The translations under genes were made by a program, and so were the position numbers. The notes under the pieces were generated by a model. It saw only the letters and a program-made list of their open reading frames with translations. It had not been told where the DNA came from and did no database searches. A stretch of DNA of 64,000 bases from Phallusia mammillata (Eukaryota; Chordata; Ascidiacea; Phlebobranchia; Ascidiidae). Below are positions 14,429 to 46,249 of this stretch, one piece after another; the stretch's first letter is position 1; each line of letters opens with the position of its first letter. The stretch covers positions 116,764 through 180,763 of the forward strand of contig QLIY01000100.1 of NCBI GenBank assembly GCA_003260075.1. The letters are read 5' to 3'.

Positions 14429-15622
14429 CAAGCAAAACTGACAAATAGGTTAAATATTGCATCGATGTTAATTCAGAGCGTGGAAGATTTAACATGAAAA
14501 TTAGTTTTTTTTTTGTATTTGTGGCCTAAGTTAGAGAGACACCGATGTCCATAACCTTACACGCCTCTTACTTGAGAGGAATTTTTATCCTCTGTGGTAT
14601 AGAAGTATAGGCTACGTCAATCACCCCTTAGTGTTTTATACCTGCCCTGAATAAAAACTACAATATCTTTGCGGTTATGCGAACCGTTTTTCGGTTAAGA
14701 TTTAAAACTATGCCGGCCTCAAAAACATTTCCACAAAACTTTGTGTACGTACAAATTTCAAACCCCACACAGAAATCCTATATCCACCATAGAAATGTTA
14801 TGCATGTGCTCCCGTTTGCAGAGTGTGATGGAATTGGACGAGGCAAGGTTCAGCCCCACCGATCCAGGTTTTTACCCCCCACTCGGTGTGCATGTATGAC
14901 GTCACTATTGTGTGTCACGTCGTCAGCCGATTGTGTGCGTCATATTGTTTGTCACGTGATTGTGTAGATTGATGTTTACGCGTGTGTGTTGTGTTTAATT
15001 CGTCATCCGTATTTGTAGTTTTGTCACCTGAGGCTGATTGCTTTTTCCTCTCATGTTGATTTTGGAGGGGGAATTAAGGGAATGGTTTATTTCCGGACAG
15101 GTTGAGTAACCGTTTTGGATGCCATCATTAGTCAGGGGGGTGTCATTGTTTTGATGCCGCGTCGGTGTGCCTTTATAGAAGTCAAATGTTTTCACAACAT
15201 ATAACCATAAAGCTGTTGCTGCCAGGCATAATGTAAAAACGAGTATTTCTCTTCCAGCAGTTTGTATTTTTTTAAACGAAGACTGCTGGAAGAGCAATAC
15301 GCGTTTGTACATAACCATAAAATCATTATCGGCCCAAGCTACGCATTTGTTCCCTATTTCTCTATATTACAGCCTCGAATACATATTGGGTAGTTATATC
15401 ATATGTACTGCATGAAATAATCTTGGCAATCAAGTTAACATATTTTCTATCGTATTTTATGGACCAGATCGTCTCAGCCTTTGCCCCTTGTAACAGTCTA
15501 AAACAGATCTCACTGTACATACACCCGCTCAAGTAGATTGTCCTGCTATCTTTCTTTGATTTTGCTGTCGTTTGTACCAGTCTTCGTCCGAGCAATCAAT
15601 ATCTTGCTTTCTTTAGTTAAGG

Positions 15623-15877
15623 CCCAATTTCCACCGCTGTTTGTCATTGGTTCTTATTGTGTGAAGGCTCGTTCAGTCATCACATTTCAGCCCACGTCCA
15701 TTGATTGCACTGCGGCGAATCGCTGCCATTATCACATCGGTTCGTGGGGGGGGGGGACCCAATTTCCTCCGCTGTTTGTCATTGGCTCTTATTGTGTGAA
15801 GGCTCGTTCAGTCATTTCAGCCCACGTCCATTGATTGCATTCCGTCGAATCGCTGCCATTATCACATCGGTTCGTGT
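15623..15877. repeat. 120-base duplication around an 11-G junction
   Basis: Copies at about 15623-15746 and 15758-15877 surround a G run at 15746-15756. The unit contains an inverted CCAAT box (CATTGG) in both copies. The following 15.9-16.1 kb is GC-richer and has a CACGTG E-box at about 16032, so this could be promoter-proximal sequence of the cyclase gene. That is inference only. Confidence 0.6.
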
Positions 15878-16496
15878 CGGTTTGACAGACCGCGAATCGT
15901 ATGATGAAAGACCCTGATAATGGCTTATGGCAACGCGCCCCATATCATGCCCGGTATCTCGCGTCCAAGATGCATTAGGCCGATGCTGTGGCGATGGGCC
16001 GGCGGTCAATCTTACCTCATTTTGCCGGGGACACGTGACGATAATCTCGGCACCGTGTCGTATCGAAACCGCAAGCTATTGATGTAAAGCCGCCAGAAAA
16101 AGCTTTTTGCAGAAAAGCCTAAAGCGTCCTGCTGTGGTCAGTTTAAGATCGTTCTAGGCCTGAATTTCGGTTTAAAGCCTTCGCACGCAACATGGTAGGC
16201 TTTTACAGCGGCTTCTTATACGCGGAGGTTTATAATTTTAGTTTTACTTTATCTAAGGCAGTTGTTCTCTATTTTTTTGGTTTCGTTCGTAACTTTCAGA
16301 GATAAAATTTGCTCCCAAGATAGGGTATTTTTACCCTCTGTTGAAGACCTTTTACATAATGGGTCGATGGAAAATCGAAACTATGACTGAATGCAAACTT
16401 TACGTTTATCAATGTCAAGTCCTTAACCTTTCTGATAATAACACGACAAGATTAATGTATATAATAGGACCATTTCAGTCATAGTAGGGACTATTA

Positions 16497-17080
16497 AGGA
16501 CCATTATTACACACAGTACTTTGATTTTTCGTTTTTGGCAATCAACCTTTTTTAAATTATTCGTGTGCGGATATTCTTGGGCATATAAGAGTTTGCATGG
16601 TCACACGCATAATAATTTATTCAAGTTCATGCAATAGTTTGTGCGGAAGATAGCATTCGCAATTTTTCACCGATCAACCGTCTTCTAATTGAGTTAATTA
16701 CGCCGAAAAAGTTTACTAAAGCGTTTTTTCCCTGATTTAACCTTATTGTCGTGTTTTTACCCAGGCCTCATCCACGGAGGGGGGGGGGAGGACCATTATT
16801 ACACACAGCACTTTGATTTTTCGTTTTTCTCAATCGACCTTTTTTAAATTATTCGTGTGCGGATATTCTTGCGCATATAAGATTTTGCATGGTCACACAC
16901 ATAATAATTTATTCAAGTTCATGCAATATTTTATGGGGACGATGGCATTCGCAATTTTTTACCGATCAACCGTCTTCTAATTGAGTTAATTATGCCGAAA
17001 AAGTTTACTAAAGCGTTTTTTTTCCTGATTTAACCTTATTGTCGTGTTTTTACCCAGGCCTCATCCACGGAGAGCGCGTC
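16497..17080. repeat. 280-base duplication around a 10-G junction
   Basis: Copies begin near 16497 and 16789 and are separated by ten G at 16779-16788. The second copy runs into the first coding exon of the cyclase gene. Both copies contain the splice acceptor and first bases of that exon (TTTTTACCCAG then GCCTC), but only the second continues into coding sequence. Confidence 0.75.
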
Positions 17081-17092
17081 CGGCGAGCGGAA

Positions 17093-36333
<19,241 letters not shown>

Positions 36334-37969
36334 TACCAACAAGCTAAAAAAATCCGCACAAAAATTTCTTCCGCAGTTGCGTTTTTGCCGCTGGGTGACA
36401 CCAGTGAGTAAACGCGGCGATAAAGTAAAACGAAACAGTTTGTGACGTCAATAAAGCATCCACTGTGACGTACTGTGATTTGATTGATGGCCTTTGTGCT
36501 TACTGCATGGGTAATATTGTGCTGGCTAAATTTCAATCAAATACGTATCTTTGCATCAATTCAAACCGGTCACGTGATCACGCCCAGGTGCGCCTCGTCA
36601 TTGTTTGACGTCACATACAGTTTAAAGTACTGAGTTCTGTCCCAGTCACTGTCCGTACGATTTTTTTCGGAAACACTGAATTGCAGCTATCGTGTGGTGA
36701 AAGGTGCTGCCAAACATTTTGCATTTCAATATTTCTTTATTATCTGTTTTATTCCTATTTACTAAACGTATGTTCCCTTGTCAAACCTTCTATTTCGTAT
36801 ATATTTTATTTTACAATCGTTTAAATCAAAATCTGCGGATGAATTTGTTCGAGGCGCTCCAGAATGTAAATGTCGTTTGCCACGTTAGTGTTTCACTTCA
36901 AACTACGATCTACACTGCGATGACAAACTTTTTTTTCAATCAACACTTTTTTGACTTATTGTCTGTTGTAATTCGTTTACCATCACTTAAATGCCACATA
37001 CAGTAAGGGTGCATTTTTGATTTGCACTGCAGGGGGAAAAAATTGGAGTAACTGCGTAAAGTAAAATTTCCTGCGTGTCCAACTTCAAGAAGACAGATGT
37101 ACAAGTTTTCAAATAGTTTATCCATCTCTATTTTCCTTGTCAATTGTATGCGTTTTGACCTCATGCCTGCTGAATAGTACACCACTGACTAAGTGAACTT
37201 GCATTGCTAAATTTTCTCTTAGAAGCGCAAAAACAAACAGATATTGTTTCAAAATATTGGACCTGATCTGCTTTTCAAAATAAGTAATTTGGCAACTGTT
37301 ACTTCCCCGAAATCTATGTCGTAATTTATTAACTTTTCTCAATCTACTTCACCTTCCCAAATACGTTTTCTTTATTTGCGTCAAGCGTCATTTCGATTAC
37401 AAAACTATAGGTGGTTTTCAAACGTTTCTGTGTCAAGTTCCAACTTAATTTTTGCGTTCGCACAAATATTGCGGTTAGAAGACACAGTTTGAATCGCTGT
37501 GAATATACAGACGTACTATTTCCGAACGTGTGAATTTGTGCCACATATCGCTTTGCGACGATCCCACAGTTTGCTTTTATTTTTATTTCTTGTCTAATAA
37601 AAACACTTTCGAACATTTGTTCCGTTTCGCTGTGTTTCGAGTTTAATGCAGCGGTTGATTCAATACATTGTAACGCACAAAATTGACAACAAATCAAGGA
37701 ATCGTTTTTTTCTCTGAATGTAAGAATTCGATGGCGAAAAATCAACGAAGCAAAGTATTTTTCTTTCATTACTTCAGACGAGAATTACTGAGATACGAAA
37801 GCAAATACCCTTTATTTTTATTTTTTATTTTTGAGAGTCACCACCGGTTTTCGGCATAACCTCTTACCCAAATGCTATATTCAACGAAATATTCGATTAA
37901 ACCGAGCATTTAAATATCTGGAATATTCAAATAAACCGACTATTTGATTAAACGAAAAATCGGAAAAAA
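36334..37969. other. 3' untranslated and intergenic stretch
   Basis: After the cyclase stop I see no further exon with compatible splice sites. Open frames are short and of biased composition. Two perfect TGACGTCA octamers (36443 and 36606) occur in the first 300 bases. The last 110 bases before 37970 are AT-rich with short repeats of AATATTCRAWTAAACCGA type leading into the satellite array. Confidence 0.5.
36450..36455 (+). promoter_or_regulatory. Candidate polyadenylation signal for the cyclase gene
   Basis: AATAAA about 115 bases after the stop codon, the first canonical hexamer downstream. It overlaps by one base the end of a perfect TGACGTCA octamer at 36443-36450. Confidence 0.5.
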
Positions 37970-39660
37970 CCTCCTACCGAACCTCCAAACCGGTTTAAAC
38001 CGGTTTTTAAAATCGAAAATTTTGACTCGATTTTTGAAAAAACCCTAAGGCTATAGGCTTTCCGTGTTTTCGATTTTTGGGGGTCTAAAAATCGAAGAAA
38101 AATCCGGTTTTCGGTGGGTTTTCGCCGGAATATTCCAGTTTCAAACTGGTTTTGACCGGTTTTTGCCTCCTACCGAACCTCCAAACCGGTTGAAACCGGT
38201 TTTTAAAAGCGAACATTTTGACTCGATTTTTGAAAAAACCCTAAGGCTATAGGCTTTCCGTGTTTTCGATTTTTGGGGGTCTAAAAATCGAAGAAAAATC
38301 CGGTTTTCGGTGGGTTTTCGCCGGAATATTCCAGTTTCAAACTGGTTTTGACCGGTTTTTGCCTCCTACCGAACCTCCAAACCGGTTGAAACCGGTTTTT
38401 AAAAGCGAACATTTTGACTCGATTTTTGAAAAAACCCTAAGGCTATAGGCTTTCCGTGTTTTCGATTTTTGGGGGTCTAAAAATCGAAGAAAAATCCGGT
38501 TTTCGGTGGGTTTTCGCCGGAATATTCCAGTTTCAAACTGGTTTTGACCGGTTTTTGCCTCCTACCGAACCTCCAAACCGGTTGAAACCGGTTTTTAAAA
38601 GCGAACATTTTGACTCGATTTTTGAAAAAACCCTAAGGCTATAGGCTTTCCGTGTTTTCGATTTTTGGGGGTCTAAAAATCGAAGAAAAATCCGGTTTTC
38701 GGTGGGTTTTCGCCGGAATATTCCAGTTTCAAACTGGTTTTGACCGGTTTTTGCCTCCTACCGAACCTCCAAACCGGTTGAAACCGGTTTTTAAAAGCGA
38801 ACATTTTGACTCGATTTTTGAAAAAACCCTAAGGCTATAGGCTTTCCGTGTTTTCGATTTTTGGGGGTCTAAAAATCGAAGAAAAATCCGGTTTTCGGTG
38901 GGTTTTCGCCGGAATATTCCAGTTTCAAACTGGTTTTGACCGGTTTTTGCCTCCTACCGAACCTCCAAACCGGTTGAAACCGGTTTTTAAAAGCGAACAT
39001 TTTGACTCGATTTTTGAAAAAACCCTAAGGCTATAGGCTTTCCGTGTTTTCGATTTTTGGGGGTCTAAAAATCGAAGAAAAATCCGGTTTTCGGTGGGTT
39101 TTCGCCGGAATATTCCAGTTTCAAACTGGTTTTGACCGGTTTTTGCCTCCTACCGAACCTCCAAACCGGTTGAAACCGGTTTTTAAAAGCGAACATTTTG
39201 ACTCGATTTTTGAAAAAACCCTAAGGCTATAGGCTTTCCGTGTTTTCGATTTTTGGGGGTCTAAAAATCGAAGAAAAATCCGGTTTTCGGTGGGTTTTCG
39301 CCGGAATATTCCAGTTTCAAACTGGTTTTGACCGGTTTTTGCCTCCTACCGAACCTCCAAACCGGTTGAAACCGGTTTTTAAAATCGAACATTTTGACTC
39401 GATTTTTGAAAAAACCTCGGAATATTCCAGTTTTAAACTGGTTTAAACCGGTATCTGCCCGTTGGGGGGGGGGGCCGGTTTTTAAAATCGAAAATTTTGA
39501 CTCGATTTTTGAAAAAAAACGTAAGGCTATAGCCTTTCCGTGTTTTCGATTTTTGGGGACAAAAAATCGAAGAATAATACGGTTTTCGGTGGGTTTTCGT
39601 CGGAATATTCCAGTTTTAAACTGGTTTAAACCGGTATCTGCCCGTTGCAAAACCCTTTTT
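37970..39660. repeat. 196-base satellite array, about 8 units
   Basis: Head-to-tail units start at about 37970, 38166, 38362, 38558, 38754, 38950, 39146 and 39342, spacing exactly 196. The middle units appear identical base for base; the first and last have diverged. Each unit contains several copies of AAACCGGTT-type palindromes. A 62-codon open frame recurs at the same place in each unit because the units are identical, not because it is a gene; 196 is not divisible by 3. The last unit has an internal deletion and is repeated across an 11-G junction (39464-39474). Confidence 0.95.
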
Positions 39661-40655
39661 CTACCTCCTACCGAACTGTGTCTCCTTGAACGGAAATTCT
39701 CTAGTTTTGAACAAAGAGGAATGCTTGTAAATGTTTGGAGTTTACATGAAGATGCTTGTGACGTGCTGCAGTGAACGTGACGCAGTTAATTTAATTGGGT
39801 GAGGCCGGTTAGTATTTTATCGTGTTGCCGCACTCGGCAAATGAAAACAGTTGTGCATATGATATATTTACCACAGGCCTTGAAACCTAGCTTAAACTCA
39901 TGTTCTTTAAAAGTTTTAATTAGGCGCTAATATTACGTTTACCAATGTGAAATTACTACCCCGATATGAACATGTGTATAGTCATGCCTGTTTTAAGAAA
40001 GCTTAAACCTGATGACGAACCGTACCCAAAAGCCTTATCCGATTTATAAAACTGTCATTGCTTACATTGAAGTTCATCTTCACCTGAACTAAAGTAAATG
40101 ACCTCATAAAACAGGATAAAAATACATGATTTTATTTGTATTCCTGTTCTCAAAGCTACATGTTATTTAAAGCTATCATGTAGAGACAAAGCTGTCATGT
40201 TTTTTATTTGGAAATGTAATTTGGCGCAAAAAATATTTGAAATATTTTCACAGAACACTGACATTGATCGCATAAACAAGAACAAACACCGATTCTTCTC
40301 ATCTTGTAACTCATTCGCTGGCTATATAAACGCTATACATAGCTAATTCAATTTTAAATAAAGGTTGTGTTTTTCGTATGATATTGTTTTCATACAAATG
40401 CAAAAGCTTTTGGAACAGCAAACTTTCAAGAAGCAAAACGAAATTAGTAACAATTGATTAAACATCACAAATAAACTGGCGCACATAGAAAAATATCGCA
40501 AGGAACGACTGGATACATTTCGGTTTACAAATTTCGTTATTTTGCAATATACGTTGATAACATCTCTTACAATCAACTTAACGGCTTAATTAGTTAGTTT
40601 GCATACATCATGTAATGCATCAAACAAATTACGGTAAAATTAGAACAGTAATGAG
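39661..40655. other. Intergenic, nothing recognised
   Basis: AT-rich DNA with only short open frames, no repeats of note and no splice-compatible exon chain. Confidence 0.5.
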
Positions 40656-40761
40656 TAAGGCAATTATTTTTTGACTTGTCAAAAAAAGTCAAAAATTTGT
40701 CAAAATTTTCAATTTGTAGGTCAAAATTTGTCGTTTTTTAGGTCAAAAAATAATTGCCCTA
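40656..40761. mobile_element. 106-base inverted-repeat MITE, hAT-like
   Basis: Starts TAAGGCAATTATTTTTTGAC and ends with its reverse complement, 19 of 20 bases matching. The 8-base repeat GTAATGAG lies on both sides (40648-40655 and 40762-40769). The interior is made of further GTCAAAA repeats. The 8-base duplication suggests hAT, although the end bases are TA rather than CA. Confidence 0.8.
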
Positions 40762-41135
40762 GTAATGAGCAATAATAAAACAAAAACAAGCAAGTTGCAA
40801 AGAATGGATGCACAAGCATATTAATACACGAAAACAGTTGTGTTGTATAAAGAAAGCATAAATTTGGCTTAAAATGTAATGTGCTGTTATTACTGGTGGA
40901 CTCGATTTAATACTAAAAACAAAGAATACGTTGGCCGGAAATGCTGCATTACGTTTATATTATGTCAGAAATAAGTTTGCATCGGCTAAATATTATGTTA
41001 TAATACCTATTATGTTACAACAATAATTGGTATCGGATCTTGCAATAAGCAATTTTTTTCGTATCACAAGTTATTGATTTGTTGATTTGCCAACAGGGAA
41101 ATGATTGGCACACCGCAAAGCGCATGGAAGCAGAC

Positions 41136-42079
41136 CAGTGGTTCATAACCGGTGTTCGATCGAACTCCAGGGGTTCGGCAACGCCTGATCAGGGGTTCGA
41201 CGAAGGTCTTTTCAAAGTACAATAAAAATACTCGTTTTCGTCAAACTTTAGGGTCTGCTAAAAATGTTAATTTGTATATTGCCAAATATCAAAACATTGG
41301 AAGCTTACACTTAAGGCAGGGTTGAACAACCTGCGGACGTACTGCCGCCGCAGAGACGAGTTTGTGCGGTCGTGAACATGTTTTTAATATGTCTATTTGT
41401 ACTTTCATTTTTAAACTGCTTTAAACAGTTTTTGTGGTACCAAAAAGGGTATTACCACCAGCCTAGTAGCTACATCCGTCAGACGTTTTGTACGCCTATT
41501 GTGTGCTAACAATGCGAACAAAACAGGTACGACAAGCGTCAGAATTTCGATGATGACATCATAAACGTGGGACTGATCTTCGTATAGGGCAGCTCAAACT
41601 GTGCACCTAGCTAGAAATTAATCTGGGTGTTTTGGGCGCTATTAGATGGTAAATATATGATATAAACCAAGTATTTTGAAACAAAAATAAACAGGTAAAT
41701 GTCGGTCGTTAGTAAAATAAGATGCGCAAAAAGGTTGTGCATCCCTGCACTAAGCTTTTATTTTCTTTTTTTGACGTACCAACTAGCAATGTGTGGTTTG
41801 TTCGTAAGCAGAAAAACAACAAAATATTGGCAGCAAAAACATATCTTAACAAATAAAAATTGTCGGAATTAAAGGAATCTTGAAACAAGATGCTTGTATT
41901 ATTATGTTAGATTTTAACAAAATGACTAATAGTAACTGTTGCCACTACGTTTGAACAAAAACTGATTATGATTATCCAAACAAAATTTTCTTAAAACCTA
42001 CGATGTAACTTTGGGGTTCGACCAAAGGCTGAAGAATATCGTAGGGGTTCGGCCGCTATAAAAAGGTTAAGAACCACTG
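41136..42079. mobile_element. Non-autonomous hAT element, 944 bases
   Basis: Ends CAGTGGTTCATAACC and, inverted, CAGTGGTTCTTAACC, differing at one position. The 8-base repeat AAGCAGAC is perfect on both sides (41128-41135 and 42080-42087). Sub-terminal GGGGTTCGGC motifs are also inverted. There is no transposase frame, so mobilisation would need an enzyme from elsewhere. Confidence 0.92.
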
Positions 42080-42618
42080 AAGCAGACCAAGATTGTGACA
42101 AAAACAGAAAACAGTGGAGTTGAAAAAACAAAAACATGCACCACATTTCGGACGACGGTTTCCCAGGCAAAAATAAAATAACTTTCAAACGAAAACACCA
42201 TAAACCGAAACATGTTTAGTTTCAAAACTATTAGTTGGTTATATGAGACAAAAGTTAAATTAGGTCTCTCAAACAGTTATTGTGAAACATATCACCAAAA
42301 TATCATTACAGCTTTGTGTTTCGAGTGACCTTTGCATACAAAACATCGCAAAAAAGAGAAAAGAGACGTTACCAAGGATTTAGGCAGATTCGAAACGGAA
42401 TTTTCAAAGCCTTTAGTAAACAAGTTTTCGGAACAGATTAAATACACACCAAAAAATATCGCGACACTTTCTTTTCGTTGCTCTGTTGGTAACAAATACG
42501 TCATTACACCGGTGTCTATGCATTTGCGCGTTCTGTTGTGAGCATGTGATAGCATCTCGTACTGCTCGGTCAAAAAGTCTTGAGCAACAAGTTTCTCCAT
42601 TGACCGCAATTGTGAACG

Positions 42619-42787
42619 TGACGTCAGGAATCTACGTCACTGTGATGTAATGGAGCAAAGCCCCACAGAACATCGCGTACCATCACCTAATGTTCACCGT
42701 ACCGTGACGTCGTGTGAAAGCCGTCTCAGTGGCGTAATATGTTGGAAAAGTGGAGATGAAATACTAAACGATCAGTCGGTGACGTCA
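42619..42787. promoter_or_regulatory. Cluster of cAMP-response-like octamers
   Basis: Perfect TGACGTCA at 42619-42626 and 42780-42787, with the near match TGACGTCG at 42705-42712 and TACGTCAC at 42633-42640. This octamer is the consensus site of CREB/ATF factors. A further perfect site lies at 43315-43322. Function is not shown by the sequence. Confidence 0.4.
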
Positions 42788-42919
42788 TCGTGGCGAAATG
42801 AAATGCTAAGCTCGATGCGACGTTGCGAGAAAGACAGTGATGACTTTATGGTGAAATCCCGCGATAACAGTTGTGGTGCATTGGACAAGGGTCATTGCGG
42901 ATCGTCTAAAACAGTGGTC
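42650..42919 (+). CDS. Possible short gene or exon, interrupted by an hAT element
   Basis: An ATG-initiated frame of about 87 codons runs into the hAT element at 42912. Without the element and one target duplication it would end at ACA TAA, giving about 90 residues rich in Ser, Arg, Cys and Asp. I recognise no family. The surrounding DNA has two perfect cAMP-response octamers and a near match, so a promoter or regulatory region that happens to be open is an equal possibility. Confidence 0.25.
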
Positions 42920-43109
42920 GGCAACCACCGGTCCGCGAGGGGTTCGTTACCGGGCCGCAGAAAACTTTCTGAAGGTCCACATTGTATCAAAGTTGTAATA
43001 ACTGTAATTAGCTTGCAGTGCTGAACATTTGTGATTCTTGAAGGCCGGTCCGTGATAAAAATTTCAGTTTCAAACCGGCCCGCAGTGCAAAAAAGGTTGC
43101 CGACCCCTG
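42912..43109. mobile_element. Non-autonomous hAT element, 198 bases
   Basis: Starts CAGTGGTCGGCAACC and ends GGTTGCCGACCCCTG, inverted repeats with one mismatch. The 8-base repeat GTCTAAAA is perfect on both sides (42904-42911 and 43110-43117). The right end is shared with 6044-6086. Confidence 0.93.
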
Positions 43110-43117
43110 GTCTAAAA

Positions 43118-46100
43118 CATAACGAAGTTCTTTTTAGAAATTAGTCCCGAGACAAACAAAGTGCGTGAAATACACGAATGGACTACGCAATAAAAACAGT
43201 ACGGTTTTACGTTGATATTTTATGGTAAATATTCAAGGTAGGCACATTTTGGTCACCTTTTGCCGTTCTTTTTTCAAAAAAGCAATCGTTGTGGTCCTTT
43301 GCTTGCTCGACTTATGACGTCATCGTCGGCTTTTGTTTGGACTATGATGTCATCCTGGCAAAAAAATCGATTTTTAACAAATCTAATCTTTTTGTGCTAA
43401 TTTTAGACGTGCCCCCCCCCCTTCAAAAACAGAAAACCTAATTTTTTTAAAACTGTACAAATCTTAGAATGCTGAAAAACAAAAACAAAACTTGGTAAAA
43501 CCTGCAATAGGGAAAAATGGTTACTACAAAAATACTTTTTTCACCTGAATACCTGAAAAAAACGTAAAACACTAATTTACTTATTTTGCAATCCCTAAAA
43601 CCTTAAATCTGTAAAAAAACATTTCGTAAAATCTACAAAATAAAATTACAATGTTTAAACTAAAATGCTTCCTAGTAAACGTGAAAAAAGAAACCCCCCC
43701 CCCTGTACGCCTTTACGGACATAAAAGCAAGTGAAAAAGTTAAGTTTTGGCATTCTTACGTTTCAATTTTTGGGCCAGTGTTTTTTCTTGTTTAGTTTTA
43801 GCAAAAGTGGAAGTGGAATCTTCAAAAACAGAAAACCTAATTTTTTTAAAACTGTACAAATCTTAGAACGCTGAAAAACAAAAACAAAACTTGGTAAAAC
43901 CTGCAATAGAGAAAAATGGTTACTAGAAAATACTTTTTTCACCTGAATACCTGCCCCCCCCCCAACTTACAATTTAAGACAAGTCGACTTGAAAGTACAA
44001 CAGCAAAACCTAACAACTACACTTTTTCTCGATCTAACGCTTGACGATGGCGGTTTGCATGGTTAGAGCGAGCGACGGGCGATCCCCCCCCCCAATACCT
44101 TGAAACCTGAAAAGCAAAACAAGTTAATGTTACGTGTTTCTAACCGAAGTTTTTACAGTTCAAAAAAAGTTTAAAAATAATCCCAAATCCTGAAAAACAA
44201 AACAGTACTCGTTAAGAAATCTAACTGTTTGCCCCCCCCCCAATACCTTGAAACCTGAAAAGCAAAACAAGTTAATGTTACGTGTTTCTTACTGAAGTTT
44301 TTACAGTTCAAAAAAAATTAGAAAAGAAATCTAACTGTTTTAAACAAGTTGCCGAAATCTGAAAAACAAAGAATTTGGTTAATGCTGTTGAAAAACATAA
44401 AAACCTGAAAAACAAATACAGAACAAGTTTAAACCTGTAAATAAAAACAAGGTTAATCAAACCACAAATTTCAAAATACCTCATAGAATCAAGGATCCTA
44501 TAGTGTTCCATGGTTTTGCAAAGATGGTTTTTACATTTTTCCATAATTTCAAACAAATCAATATTTTTTGCCAACCCTGAAAAACAAAAACAAAATTAGT
44601 ATGTTGAAATAACGAAAAAAAACAAGAAACTTACAATTTAAGACAAGTCGACTTGAAAGTACAACAGCAAAACCTGACAACTACACTTTTTCTCTTTCTA
44701 ACGCTTGACGATGGCGGTTTGCATGGTTAGAACAAGCGACGGGCGATTAAAAAAACACAAAAATATGAAGAACCTGTCGGCTGATGTAAAAGGCACAACA
44801 CCCCCCAAGAACTGGTCTACTTAATTAAAAATGGAAGGATAGAAAAAGTGGACTACGCACACAATTTTGTTGATGAAAGAGGGAAAACGACAGAAAAATT
44901 CAACTACACTTTTAGTTACTGGTGATAAAAAAAAAAAACTAAACCTGAAAATAAATTGACAGGAAACAGTAGAAATATCTTCTGCTTCGTATGTGAGGTT
45001 TCTGCAAAAAACGTTTCAACCGCCATCGTCCCTGCGCGACCGACGTAAAAGTACACAACTTGTCTTGATTGCCTCAACTAACTAACCTACATGCAACCGC
45101 CGCAAATTAGCCTAGAAAGGTAGAAAGTGAGTCTGTTGTGTTTTACAACCCCCCCCCCAACTTGTCTTGATTGCCTCAACTAACTAACCTACATACAACC
45201 GCCGCAAATTAGCCTAGAAAGGTAGAAAGTGAGTCTGTCGTGTTTCACAAATCACAGCCACCCAAAATGTCATTGCCCCATAAGACTGGATGGCCGGGTC
45301 AAGCAGGAAAGCGAAACTGAAATAAGTAGTCGTAATAAATAGGCCTAAATCCACACAAAAATGGGCTTGACCAGCATAAAGGGAAATCTGGGGCTTTCAA
45401 CCAGCGAAATTTTAAAACAATGCAAAAACTATAATGCGAATAATAGGAACTGTTACATCACATGCTTGATATCCAATTTCCGGCCTATTCTTAGTGAAAA
45501 GACGTTAAAACGGATGTACATGCATGGATAATACAAGCTGGTCAAAACCCACCAAAAAATCCACAACGTCCCTAATTTTACAATTGGCATAGGCGCAAAA
45601 GTTTCTTCAAAAAGGGACAGTGACGTTTTAAGGCGTATAACTCAACAACATCGCGTCACTGCCCCTTGCCCTCCGAGTCCCCCCACAAGGACCCAAATAT
45701 TCTACGCAACCGCAGGGCTGGAAAATTTAGCAACAGTTTGCGCCCTATCAGGGTGGCTCACGAGACTTTTCGGGCAAAATGCAAAGTCGGTCTCCTCTGG
45801 TCCACGAGCCTGGACCTTCATTGGAAATAACGGTGTCCCTACTCTGTCACGCCTACACCGCGGCCAATGCAATGCGGTGGTGGCAATGCCCAGGCCGTGT
45901 TTCTATGCGCACCTTATTTTAGCTAAAGCCTTTTAGCAACGCGCCACGCCTAGCTAGAAATCGATCTAAGGTAAAGTCCCTACGTGGCGCGCGAGTCCCA
46001 AACGTACCCCACCTATGTTACCTAACCTAACCCTAGTTAACGAGTGCTGCTCTAGTTCTAACCCTAGCGCCAACTTGCTGACTATAGTAGCACTCCTACA

Positions 46101-46237
46101 GACTTGGGCCCTTCTCTGACCAAGGAAGACTTCCTTCACGGGTCTTTCTCGGACAAAGAATAGGTCACTCATCCCTAGCGCCAGTTAACCTAAGTTAGGC
46201 CTAACAGTTTCGCAATCTTGGATGACCCACAACAGAC
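43118..46237. other. Scrambled region with six C-run junctions
   Basis: Ten-C runs at 43412, 43694, 43954, 44084, 44232 and 45149 separate repeated blocks of 100-250 bases, some repeated out of order: the block ending in a C run at 44084 recurs without one at about 44628-44746. Order and content here should not be trusted. Many TTTTTCAG-type acceptors on the minus strand suggest that it once lay within a minus-strand gene. Confidence 0.6.
44480..44576 (-). CDS. Candidate minus-strand internal exon, unidentified
   Basis: Flanked by a strong acceptor (GTTTTTGTTTTTCAG) and a GT donor, and open across 97 bases. The peptide contains NIDLFEIMEKCKNHLCKTME and HYRILDSM, which looks like real protein sequence. 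I recognise no family. Other weaker exons lie at about 46250-46331 and 46806-46917, all on minus, perhaps one gene broken by assembly. Confidence 0.35.
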
Positions 46238-46249
46238 CCGTATGTTTAC

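Noticed and set aside
38064..39446. Seven repeated 62-68 codon open frames, apparently a gene family in tandem
   Set aside because: They are one frame of a non-coding 196-base satellite. Units are identical in DNA, the period is not a multiple of three, and there is no sign of selection on the protein.
38000..39660. CRISPR-like array
   Set aside because: Units are uniform with no unique spacers, and the genome is animal.
46021..46035. CCTAACCTAACCCTA telomere-like motif
   Set aside because: Only two or three irregular units, not an array.
45966..46172. Minus-strand 68-codon frame
   Set aside because: No family, no splice context, low-complexity surroundings.
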